Below, piece after piece: positions 1-5,156 of a DNA stretch of 5,197 nt. The translations under genes were made by a program, and so were the position numbers. This DNA is from Zoogloeaceae bacterium (GTDB lineage: Bacteria > Pseudomonadota > Gammaproteobacteria > Burkholderiales > Rhodocyclaceae): assembly GCA_031267345.1 (NCBI GenBank), contig JAIRZG010000150.1, positions 1 through 5,197 on the forward strand, in the 5' to 3' direction. Below the pieces are notes generated by a model. It saw nothing but the letters and a program-made list of their open reading frames with translations, did not search any database and was not told the DNA's origin. Position 1 is the first letter of the stretch, and every line of letters begins with the position of its first letter.

Positions 1-191
1 GTCAGATCGTCTTCGAGGCGCAAGGCTTCCGGCAGGGCAAAGCCGGGCAGGAAGGCGCGGTTTTCCCGATGCTGGCGCATGTCGGCGACCAGTTCCGCCT
101 CACGCGCCCAGAGCGTCACGCGATGCCGCGCCGCAAAAGCTATCGCCAGCGCGGTTCCCCACGCGCCGGCAGCCAGTACGCTGATCTTCAT
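1..191 (-). CDS. gpsA: Glycerol-3-phosphate dehydrogenase [NAD(P)+], N-terminal part (cut by window edge)
   Basis: This enzyme reduces dihydroxyacetone phosphate to sn-glycerol 3-phosphate in the cytoplasm, supplying the backbone for phospholipids. The 63 complete codons visible start MKISVLAAGAWGTALA and continue through VTLWARE and ENRAFLPGF. This is the beta-alpha-beta Rossmann start and the 'N-x-x-FLPG/D' segment typical of GpsA; family members are about 330 residues, so roughly four fifths lies outside the window. The ATG at 191-189 is preceded by AAAGG about six bases upstream, and the start lies 8 bases after the stop of the SH3-domain gene, so it is probably co-transcribed and coupled. 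One oddity is that the nucleotide-binding fingerprint G-x-G-x-x-G reads A7-A-G9-A-W-G12: the first glycine is alanine (codon GCT where GGT would give Gly). Family assignment is firm; whether this copy is fully active cannot be judged here. Confidence 0.93.
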   Translation of the reverse strand, partial: MKISVLAAGAWGTALAIAFAARHRVTLWAREAELVADMRQHRENRAFLPGFALPEALRLEDDL

Positions 192-199
192 GACGCCTT

Positions 200-646
200 T
201 TACAGCCCCCAGACCTGCATGATGCGGACAAAGCCGCTGACGCCATCCTTGTGTCGCACCTTCGCCCAACCGGCGGGCGCGCCCTCCTGCAATTCCAGCG
301 CCACCCATTTGACTGCCTGAAACACCAGCGCCGCTTCCTCATTGGCGGCCTGACGCACCTCTGCCTGATCTGCCGTGACCACGACCATGCGCTGCGTCGT
401 CAGCGCCGGATTCACTATCCAGGCAATGCCGCCTTCCGCGTCGCGCACCTTGGTCCAGCCCTCGACCTGCACCAGCACTTCCAGCGGCGTTCCGGTCTTG
501 ACCAGATACAGCTTTTTCCCTTGAACCGACGGCGCGTCATAAAGGATGGCGGCAACCGCCGAGACGGAACGATATTCCTGCGCTCCGACAAGGCTGCTCC
601 AGAATGCGGCGACGAACAACGCAATGATCGACAGAAAACGCAACAT
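200..646 (-). CDS. Secreted protein with two bacterial SH3-like repeats
   Basis: A 148-residue protein. Residues 1-22 form a signal peptide: MLRF, a hydrophobic stretch (LSIIALFVAAFW), then a likely signal peptidase I cut at VGA|QE, so the protein should act in the periplasm or envelope. The mature part has two SH3b-like units. The first is about 28-80 (V-x-AVAAILYDAPS, then GTPLEVLVQVEGWTKVRD and GIAWI). The second is about 86-148 (RMVVVTADQAEVRQ, then GAPAGWAKVRHKDGVSGFVRI). Each has the 'aLR/LYdaPS ... GWtKVRd..G..GwV' pattern of the SH3_3/SH3_4 families, which often bind peptidoglycan or act as adaptors. No enzymatic domain is visible. The ATG at 646-644 was chosen because GGAG sits 9 bases upstream and the signal peptide begins there; upstream reading in this frame overlaps secB. 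It lies 37 bases after secB and 8 before gpsA, inside the operon. The specific role is unknown. Confidence 0.85.
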   Translation of the reverse strand: MLRFLSIIALFVAAFWSSLVGAQEYRSVSAVAAILYDAPSVQGKKLYLVKTGTPLEVLVQVEGWTKVRDAEGGIAWIVNPALTTQRMVVVTADQAEVRQAANEEAALVFQAVKWVALELQEGAPAGWAKVRHKDGVSGFVRIMQVWGL

Positions 647-683
647 GGCAAAAGGCTCCAGAAAGGGAAGGACGCGCAACTGC

Positions 684-1184
684 TTATTGCAGGGAAGCGT
701 CGGCAGGACGGCTTGCCGCCGCCGCCTTGCGTTCCTGCAAATTTTGCAGATAGAGCGCCTCAAAATTGATGGGCTGCAACAATACCGGCGCGAATCCGGC
801 GCGCACCGTGGCGTCGGAAATAACCTCGCGCGCGTAGGCTTGCAGGATGTTGGGACAGGCCACCGCCAACAACGGCTCGATTTCGTTTTCCGGCACATTC
901 GCAATGCGGAAAATGCCCGCCTGACTGACTTCCACCAGAAACAGGGTTTTGTCGCCCAGTTTGGCGGTCACGGTCACGGTCAGCGTGGCGTCAAACGCGC
1001 CTTCGCCCAGCGGCGTACCGCTGTTGTTGACCTGGATGGACACATCGGGCGCGCCATGTTCCAGAAAAATCTGGGGCGCGTTCGGCGCCTCCAGCGAAAA
1101 ATCCTTGATATAAACTTTTTCAATCCCGAACGTCGGAACCTGCCGTTGGCCCGATTGCGCGGGTTGTGGTGTTTTGTCTTCCAT
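684..1184 (-). CDS. secB: Protein-export chaperone SecB
   Basis: SecB is a cytoplasmic tetrameric chaperone that keeps preproteins unfolded and hands them to SecA for export through SecYEG. The 166-residue product has the family's landmarks: a variable polar N-terminus, then VYIKDFSLEAPNAPQIF (about 24-40), the beta-sheet core (AFDATLTVTVTAKLGDKTLFLVEVSQAGIF, about 63-92), and the C-terminal helical part CPNILQAYAREVISDATVRAGF followed by PINFEALY (about 110-145). Length is close to the 155 residues of the E. coli protein. An AAGGAAA Shine-Dalgarno lies about 10 bases before the ATG. The gene follows grxC by 25 bases. One small deviation is ILQAYARE where most SecBs have ILFPYARE. The alanine-rich C-terminal tail is ordinary for beta/gamma homologues. 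Confidence 0.97.
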   Translation of the reverse strand: MEDKTPQPAQSGQRQVPTFGIEKVYIKDFSLEAPNAPQIFLEHGAPDVSIQVNNSGTPLGEGAFDATLTVTVTAKLGDKTLFLVEVSQAGIFRIANVPENEIEPLLAVACPNILQAYAREVISDATVRAGFAPVLLQPINFEALYLQNLQERKAAAASRPADASLQ

Positions 1185-1209
1185 GAAATCCGTTTCCTTT
1201 TTTTAAAAA

Positions 1210-1467
1210 TCAAAGCCCCAACAAGGGGATGAGCTTGCCTGCGCGATCCAGCGCATGAAGTTCTTCGCAACCGCCGACATGGGTATCGTCGATATAAATC
1301 TGCGGCACGGTGCGACGTCCGGTTTTTTGCGTCATGCGCCCCATTTCTTCCGGTTGCAGATCGACGCGCACTTCCTCAATCTCGCGCGCGCCGCGCAGGT
1401 TCAACAACCGCTTGGCGCGTATGCAGTACGGACAAATCGCCGTGGTATACATGCGGACGCGGTTCAT
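1210..1467 (-). CDS. grxC: Glutaredoxin 3 (GrxC family)
   Basis: A small cytoplasmic dithiol oxidoreductase that uses glutathione to reduce protein disulfides and mixed disulfides. The 85-residue product is full length for the family. The dithiol active site CPYC is at residues 12-15 (TTAICPYCIRAKRLL), the cis-proline loop TVPQIYI at 53-59, and the glutathione-binding GG motif in HVGGCEEL at 63-70. The start was set at ATG 1467-1465 because it gives the canonical N-terminus (MNRVRMYTT). Its ATG overlaps the TGA of the upstream rhodanese gene as ATGA, pointing to translational coupling. Only a weak G-run (GGGGG about 8 bases upstream) serves as ribosome-binding site. The longer open frame upstream is antisense or off-frame reading through the rhodanese gene. 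The yibN-grxC-secB order is widely conserved in proteobacteria. Confidence 0.96.
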   Translation of the reverse strand: MNRVRMYTTAICPYCIRAKRLLNLRGAREIEEVRVDLQPEEMGRMTQKTGRRTVPQIYIDDTHVGGCEELHALDRAGKLIPLLGL

Positions 1468-1883
1468 GTTTTTTGCCCCCGCGTCATGGGCAGTCCCGCG
1501 CGCTCCCAGGCCGGGACGCCGCCATCCAGACAGGCCAGATCCGTGAACCCCCGCTTCTTCAGGGTCGCGCAGGCGCGTCCGGAACGCACACCGGAAGAGC
1601 ACACCAGAATCAACGGTTTTTCCTTGAGTTTTTCCAACTCGGCAACCCGTCCGGCAAGCTCCTTGAAGGGGATATTGCGCGCGTCCGGCAAATGCCCGCC
1701 CGCAAACTCCTGCGCCTCGCGCACGTCAATGATCACGGCGTTGTCATGATTGATGCGCTGCGTCGTCTGCTGCGCGCTCAACAGCCGTCCCGCCTGAAGA
1801 AGACCCGGCCAGAACAGCATCAGGCCGCTGATCACCGCAATGACAATGGTGAAAATGTTGTTCTGGATAAATTCCACGGACAC
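1464..1883 (-). CDS. yibN: Membrane-anchored rhodanese-like protein (YibN type), GTG start
   Basis: A 139-residue protein with one N-terminal membrane segment (about 9-30, IFTIVIAVISGLMLFWPGLL) followed by a single rhodanese domain (about 35-133). The domain shows the VIIDVRE.EFAGGHLPDARNIP start motif in pieces (50-72), the active-site loop C95-SSGVRS (catalytic Cys95, phosphate/sulfur-binding loop), and the C-terminal LDGGVPAWERAGLP signature (119-132). The intact cysteine suggests real sulfurtransferase capacity; the acceptor is unknown. I chose the GTG at 1883-1881 because GGAG lies exactly 9 bases upstream and the protein then starts directly before the membrane helix. A second in-frame GTG at 1877-1875 is the alternative, and a TTG at 1928 would add 15 unconvincing residues. 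It is the first gene of the operon; its stop overlaps the grxC start. It matches E. coli yibN in position and architecture. Confidence 0.88.
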   Translation of the reverse strand: MSVEFIQNNIFTIVIAVISGLMLFWPGLLQAGRLLSAQQTTQRINHDNAVIIDVREAQEFAGGHLPDARNIPFKELAGRVAELEKLKEKPLILVCSSGVRSGRACATLKKRGFTDLACLDGGVPAWERAGLPMTRGQKT

Positions 1884-1941
1884 TTGGCAAAACTCCAACA
1901 AAAAAATCGGACACCCGCCCCGACACAAAGAAGCAGGAACA

Positions 1942-2176
1942 ATGGCGGCACATTATAAAGGAGTTAGCCCATTCTTGCGGACAGCAAATTGCGACACAGG
2001 GCAATCGCCTGAATGCCAAAACCATGTATTTGTAGCGACAAAACCGTACAAAATCCTCCTGATCCCCTGTTCTTCTCCCCCCGAAAGTCGTCATCGTGGC
2101 CTGCAGGAGAAAGCTGCTGACCATCATGAACGCCATGTTGAAAAACAATACCCCGTGGAACCCCAAAATCGCTTGA
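1942..2176 (+). pseudogene. Decayed C-terminal remnant of an IS110/IS1111-family transposase
   Basis: The strongest part is the last 31 codons, 2081-2173, ending at TGA 2174-2176. They read PKVVIVACRRKLL, then TIMNAMLKNNTPW and NPKIA. This is the typical C-terminus of IS110/IS1111 transposases (Transposase_20 domain; family pattern 'PKKVALVACMRKLLTILNAMLK..TPW'). An in-frame stop lies just upstream at 2060-2062. Further back the similarity continues only by changing frames: AAHYKGVSPF (from about 1945; family 'AALVGVAPF'), ADSKLRHRAIA (about 1977-2009; family 'RDSGKLRGHRAIAGGR'), KTMYL (about 2017-2031; family 'ALYM') and VATKPYK (about 2033-2053; family 'VATR.NP'). So the piece has several frameshifts and small deletions. 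From GVSPF to the stop it spans about 72 codons against roughly 87 remembered for intact members. The N-terminal RuvC-like domain is absent. The C-terminal match is confident; the upstream frame-hopping match is inferred from memory of the family. Confidence 0.75.
1952..1957 (-). promoter_or_regulatory. Probable -10 box of the rhodanese-grxC-secB-SH3-gpsA operon
   Basis: The minus strand reads a perfect TATAAT here. Transcription would begin near 1945 and leave a leader of about 60 bases before the GTG at 1883, which suits a leading-gene promoter. No good -35 hexamer is visible at 16-19 bases upstream (CCGCAA at 17), so the promoter may be weak or activator-assisted. It lies at or inside the edge of the IS110-family remnant on the opposite strand. 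Confidence 0.5.
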
Positions 2177-2348
2177 CAGCGAACACGGTTGCTCTCCTTG
2201 AAGGCTAAGGATTCTGACCTTGCCCCTGTTCAGCGAATCCCATTTATCGTCTACAATCCGGCTGGAAACACGCGCGGGCGACGGGCAGGTGTTTTTGTTG
2301 CGGGGCATCCCCTGTCATCCGGCGATCCAGCCTGCGGACGAATGATTT
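2177..2348. other. Non-coding stretch after the transposase remnant; probable IS end and promoter region
   Basis: No credible gene is present. The first part (to about 2200) resembles the segment just after IS110/IS1111 transposase genes: TTGACA at 2173-2178 overlaps the stop codon and is followed by AACACGGTTGCTC. In this family a -35-like box in the right end can join a -10 box in the left end when the ends are circularised. No -10 follows at proper spacing here. Further on there is a TACAAT at 2252-2257 with TTCAGC 17 bases upstream, a possible weak plus-strand promoter. There are also nested inverted repeats: GGCTGGA (2260-2266) with TCCAGCC (2326-2332), GGCAGG (2284-2289) with CCTGTC (2311-2316, one G-U pair), and GGGG/CCCC around CAT (2302-2312). 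The exact IS boundary is not determinable from this sequence. Confidence 0.4.
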
Positions 2349-2354
2349 TATAAT
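2349..2354 (+). promoter_or_regulatory. Probable -10 box for the small secreted-protein gene
   Basis: A perfect TATAAT (context TTTTATAATCCGCGC) lies 33 bases before the ATG at 2388, implying a start of transcription near 2361 and a leader of about 27 bases. The hexamer 17 bases upstream (TCCAGC) is a poor -35. Confidence 0.5.
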
Positions 2355-2387
2355 CCGCGCGTCACCACTGCCGAAAGTCCCTCCTCC

Positions 2388-2597
2388 ATGCGCCTTTCTC
2401 TTTTATCGCGGTATTGCGCCCTTGGTCTGATCTGCTTTCTGCTGCCCCTTTCCGCCCTCCACGCCGCGCCCGCGCCGTATTATCTGTGGATGAACCTGAT
2501 CGACGGCAGCCGCATATGTTCCCAGTTGTCTCTGGGTCAGGGCTGGAAAAAAATGGGCGGGCCGTACAAGGATAGCCGCTGCCAGAAACCTGTATGA
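2388..2597 (+). CDS. Small secreted protein of unknown function
   Basis: A 69-residue product that I do not recognise with certainty. Residues 1-26 are a clear signal peptide: basic start (MRLSLLSRY), hydrophobic core (ALGLICFLLPLSAL), and signal peptidase I site LHA|AP. There is no lipobox cysteine at the cut site. The mature part is about 43 residues, begins PAPYYLWMN, and holds two cysteines (C44, C65) that could form a periplasmic disulfide. Aromatic/glycine motifs include GQGWKKMGGPY. This layout (Y-x-W ... DG..xCsQ...G.GW...GPy.D..C) recalls small hypothetical proteins of betaproteobacteria, but that is recall only. There is a good -10 box upstream but no Shine-Dalgarno before the ATG (the preceding bases are CCCTCCTCC). 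Signal peptide, promoter and convergent placement (stop 7 bases from the end of alr) favour a real gene. Confidence 0.65.
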   Translation: MRLSLLSRYCALGLICFLLPLSALHAAPAPYYLWMNLIDGSRICSQLSLGQGWKKMGGPYKDSRCQKPV

Positions 2598-2604
2598 CAA
2601 AAGG

Positions 2605-3711
2605 TCAGGCTTCCACTCTGGGCACTCTGGACGCTACGGCGCAAAACAATTCGTAGCTGATGGCGCCCGCTGCGGTCGCCACGGCGTCCGCGTCGACCGC
2701 GCCGCCTTCGCCGTCGCCCCAAAGCGTCACGGGACTGCCGATCTGCGCTTCCGGCGCATTGGACAGGTCGCAGGCGAGCATGTCCATGCTCACCCGTCCC
2801 AGGGTGCGGGTCAAAACACCCGCCACGGCAATGGGTGTGCCGGTAGGCGCGGGACGCGGGTAGCCATCGGCGTAGCCGCAGGCGACTACGCCGACGCGCA
2901 GGCTTTTGTCGGCGCGAAACATGCCGCTATACCCCACCCGTTCCCCGGCGGCAAGCGTCTGGACGCCAATCAGACGGCTTTCCACTGTCATGACCGGACG
3001 CAGATTCAATTGCGCCGCCGTCGTCTCCGCAAACGGGCTGCTGCCGTAGAGCATAATGCCGGGTCGCGCCCAGTCGCCTTTGCCGCCCCGACTTTCCGGG
3101 TAGCGAATCAGGGCGGCGGAATTGGCAAGGCTCACCGGCAGACCGCAACCTGCGGCAACCTGTTGAAAACACTGTAACTGCGCGGCAATGCCGATTGCCG
3201 TATCCGCCTCGGCAAAATGGCTCATCAATGTCAGGCGGCGAATCCCCAGTGTTTCCAGTTGTTGGCGCGCCGCGCCGACTTCCTGTGGACGAAAGCCCAG
3301 ACGGTTCATGCCCGTATTCACCTTGAGACAGGCGCTTTCCGGGCGTGTATCCGCCGTCGCCAGCATTTCCAGTTGCGCCGGAGAATGGATAACCGGCGTC
3401 AGCTTGAAACGCGCCAACGCCACGATTTCTTCCGGCGCGAAAAAGCCTTCCAGCAACAAAATCGGCTGTTGATGCCCGCGTTCGCGCAGCGCAATGGCGT
3501 TTTCGGTTTCCAGCAGCGCGAACCCGTCCGTTAAATCGTCCAGCGCGCGCGCGGCCTGAAATTGTCCGTGCCCATAGGCATTGGCCTTGATGACCGCCCA
3601 GAGGTTCGCCGCGCCCGCCAGCTGCCGCGCTACCTTGAAATTGTGGCGCAGGGCGGTAAGGTCTATGCGCAGACGTATGGGGCGGCGAGTGGTGAAAACG
3701 GAATTCTGCAT
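2605..3711 (-). CDS. alr: Alanine racemase (PLP-dependent)
   Basis: It interconverts L- and D-alanine in the cytoplasm, providing D-Ala for peptidoglycan. The 368-residue product is of normal length. The N-terminal TIM-barrel carries the PLP lysine K42 in AVIKANAYGHG. The segment CLKVNTGMNRLGF (about 128-140) contains K130 and R137, which match the carbamylated lysine and PLP-contacting arginine region of the family. LMSHFAEAD (162-170), NSAALIRYP and RPGIMLYG (216-223) follow. The C-terminal beta domain carries the second catalytic residue Y261 in RVGYSGMF, then ACGYADGYPR (277-286), GRVSMDM (305-311) and YELFCAVASRVP. The start ATG 3711-3709 gives a typical short lead before RPIRLRIDL; the Shine-Dalgarno is weak (GGGA about 10 bases upstream). 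The much longer open frame running through it to 4818 is antisense to proA. It is divergent from proA and convergent with the small secreted-protein gene. The extreme C-terminus has a 9-base near-repeat coding RVP-RVE. Confidence 0.96.
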   Translation of the reverse strand: MQNSVFTTRRPIRLRIDLTALRHNFKVARQLAGAANLWAVIKANAYGHGQFQAARALDDLTDGFALLETENAIALRERGHQQPILLLEGFFAPEEIVALARFKLTPVIHSPAQLEMLATADTRPESACLKVNTGMNRLGFRPQEVGAARQQLETLGIRRLTLMSHFAEADTAIGIAAQLQCFQQVAAGCGLPVSLANSAALIRYPESRGGKGDWARPGIMLYGSSPFAETTAAQLNLRPVMTVESRLIGVQTLAAGERVGYSGMFRADKSLRVGVVACGYADGYPRPAPTGTPIAVAGVLTRTLGRVSMDMLACDLSNAPEAQIGSPVTLWGDGEGGAVDADAVATAAGAISYELFCAVASRVPRVEA

Positions 3712-3760
3712 GGCGGTCTTTTCCCGATTTTGTCGTTGCTTTATCGTTGCAAACAGGCGA

Positions 3761-3766
3761 ATTTTA
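3761..3766 (-). promoter_or_regulatory. Possible -10 box for alr
   Basis: The minus strand reads TAAAAT, 50 bases before the alr ATG. Transcription would start near 3754. No convincing -35 is found at the right distance, so this is only a candidate in the 105-base alr-proA divergent region. Confidence 0.3.
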
Positions 3767-3777
3767 CGGCCTGGATT

Positions 3778-3783
3778 TACAAT
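3778..3783 (+). promoter_or_regulatory. Possible -10 box for proA
   Basis: TACAAT (context GGATTTACAATCG) lies 33 bases before the proA ATG, placing the transcription start near 3790. The -35 region is weak. It lies about 12 bases from the alr -10 candidate on the other strand, so the two promoters would overlap and could interfere with each other. Confidence 0.4.
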
Positions 3784-3816
3784 CGTCGCTTCTCCTTTTA
3801 CGCCTCTTGAAAGATC

Positions 3817-5076
3817 ATGGACGACATCAAGCAGTACATGGAAACACTGGGACGCGCCGCGCGCGCGGCTTCCCGGGAATTGGCGCGCGCCGGCGCGGCG
3901 CAAAAAAACGCCGCGCTCACCGCCATCGCGGAGGCCATTGTGCGCGAAAAAGCAGCCCTGCTCGCCGCCAATGCGGAAGACCTCGCCGCCGCGCGCGCCA
4001 ACGGTCTGGAAGCCGTCATGCTCGATCGGCTGACCTTGAGCGACAAGGGCGTCGATAACATGGCGGCGGGTGTGCGTCAGGTGGCGGAACTGGCGGATCC
4101 AATCGGCGAAATGACCGACCTGCGTTATCGTCCCTCCGGCATTCAGGTCGGGCGGATGCGTGTGCCGCTGGGGGTAATCGGCATCATCTACGAAGCGCGT
4201 CCCAACGTGACCGCCGACGCCGCCGCGCTCTGCCTGAAATCCGGCAACGCCGCCATCCTGCGCGGCGGCTCGGAGGCGATTCGCTCCAACCGCGCCATTG
4301 CCGCGCTCATCCGCGCGGGTTTGCAGGCGGCGAATCTTCCGGCTACCGCCGCGCAGATGGTCGAAACCACTGATCGCGCCGCTGTCGGCGAACTGATTAC
4401 CTTGCGCGAATTCGTCGATGTCATTGTGCCGCGCGGCGGCAAGGGGCTGATTGCGCGTCTGTTGCAGGAAGCAAAAGTGCCGATGATTCAACATCTGGAT
4501 GGCAACTGCCATGTTTATCTGGAAACCAGCGCCGATTTTGACAAAGCGCTGGCGATTGTGGAAAACGCCAAAACCCAACGCTACGGCACTTGCAACACCG
4601 CCGAATCCCTGCTGATCGACGATGCCATCGCCGCGCGTTTGCTGCCGCCCGTCGCGGCGATGCTTGCCGCCAAAGGCGTGGAAATCCGGGGCTGCCAGGA
4701 AACCTGCGCCCTGATTCCCGTCGCCCATGCCGCCAGCGAGGAAGATTACGCTTGCGAATATCTGGCGCCGATTATTTCCATCAAGGTGGTCGCGGGTATA
4801 GACGAAGCCATCGCCCACATCAACCGTTATTCCTCACGCCACACCGACGCCATCGTCACAGAGAACCACAGTTTCGCCATGCGGTTTTTACGTGAAGTGG
4901 ATTCCAGTTCGGTGATGGTCAATGCCTCTACCCGCTTTGCGGATGGCTTTGAATACGGCCTGGGCGCGGAAATCGGCATCTCCACCGACAAAATCCACGC
5001 GCGTGGCCCGGTCGGTTTGGAAGGACTGACCTGCCAGAAATGGGTGGTGTTCGGCAGCGGGCAGGTCAGGAAATAA
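3817..5076 (+). CDS. proA: Gamma-glutamyl phosphate reductase (glutamate-5-semialdehyde dehydrogenase)
   Basis: This is the second enzyme of proline synthesis: NADPH-dependent reduction of gamma-glutamyl phosphate to glutamate 5-semialdehyde, in the cytoplasm, usually with glutamate 5-kinase (ProB, not in this window). The 419-residue product is full length. Landmarks are PLGVIGIIYEARPNVT (117-132), LKSGNAAILRGGSEA (140-154), IVPRGGKGLI (203-212), HLDGNCHVYLE (226-236), the catalytic cysteine C259 in QRYGTCNTAESLL, and the C-terminal signature FEYGLGAEIGISTDKIHARGPVGLEGL (378-404, in this order). All expected catalytic parts are intact. The ATG at 3817 is preceded by a weak GAAAG about four bases upstream, with no better start. 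Monocistronic by position: alr is divergent upstream, and a hairpin and IS-like sequence follow directly. This placement beside alr is not one I know as conserved. Confidence 0.97.
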   Translation: MDDIKQYMETLGRAARAASRELARAGAAQKNAALTAIAEAIVREKAALLAANAEDLAAARANGLEAVMLDRLTLSDKGVDNMAAGVRQVAELADPIGEMTDLRYRPSGIQVGRMRVPLGVIGIIYEARPNVTADAAALCLKSGNAAILRGGSEAIRSNRAIAALIRAGLQAANLPATAAQMVETTDRAAVGELITLREFVDVIVPRGGKGLIARLLQEAKVPMIQHLDGNCHVYLETSADFDKALAIVENAKTQRYGTCNTAESLLIDDAIAARLLPPVAAMLAAKGVEIRGCQETCALIPVAHAASEEDYACEYLAPIISIKVVAGIDEAIAHINRYSSRHTDAIVTENHSFAMRFLREVDSSSVMVNASTRFADGFEYGLGAEIGISTDKIHARGPVGLEGLTCQKWVVFGSGQVRK

Positions 5077-5088
5077 GTACTTATCCGT

Positions 5089-5106
5089 AAATAGCTTGTG
5101 CTATTT
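5089..5106 (+). terminator. Short hairpin after proA, possible weak terminator
   Basis: AAATAGC (5089-5095) and GCTATTT (5100-5106) form a perfect 7-base stem with loop TTGT, 12 bases after the proA stop. It is AT-rich and followed by only one more T, so intrinsic termination would be weak. It could instead belong to the left end of the adjacent insertion sequence. TGC-TATTTT at 5098-5106 also resembles an extended -10 box for the transposase. Confidence 0.35.
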
Positions 5107-5156
5107 TGCCGAATGGTTCATGCTGCGGTTGTTGGATAACGATGAGGCAGTTGAGC

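Noticed and set aside
546..1232. 228-codon plus-strand ORF across the SH3 gene and secB
   Set aside because: Antisense to secB and the SH3-domain gene, both with clear family motifs; the product shows no recognisable domain.
1744..2166. Minus-strand ORF starting MGFHGVLFFNMAFMMVSSFLLQ, looking like a membrane protein
   Set aside because: The hydrophobic run is antisense to the transposase remnant and the ORF then overlaps the real rhodanese gene in another frame.
2185..2207. AAGGAG followed 8 bases later by GTG on the minus strand, resembling a gene start
   Set aside because: The frame stops after about 20 codons, and the bases are explained by the IS-end-like sequence after the transposase stop.
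1964..2308. Minus-strand ORF containing GVPRGIVFQHGVHDGQQLSPAGHDD
   Set aside because: This is the reverse-strand reading of the IS110 transposase C-terminus; the plus strand gives the recognisable RKLLTIMNAMLK segment.
2614..2630. Direct repeat CACTCTGG twice at a 9-base period at the end of alr
   Set aside because: It is only two copies, codes RVP-RVE in the alr C-terminus, and gives no sign of a larger repeat or recombination site.
3712..4818. Long open frame on the minus strand continuing upstream of alr through most of proA
   Set aside because: It is antisense to the clearly coding proA frame, its residues are low in recognisable motifs, and alr has a proper start at 3711. The openness follows from GC-rich codon use.
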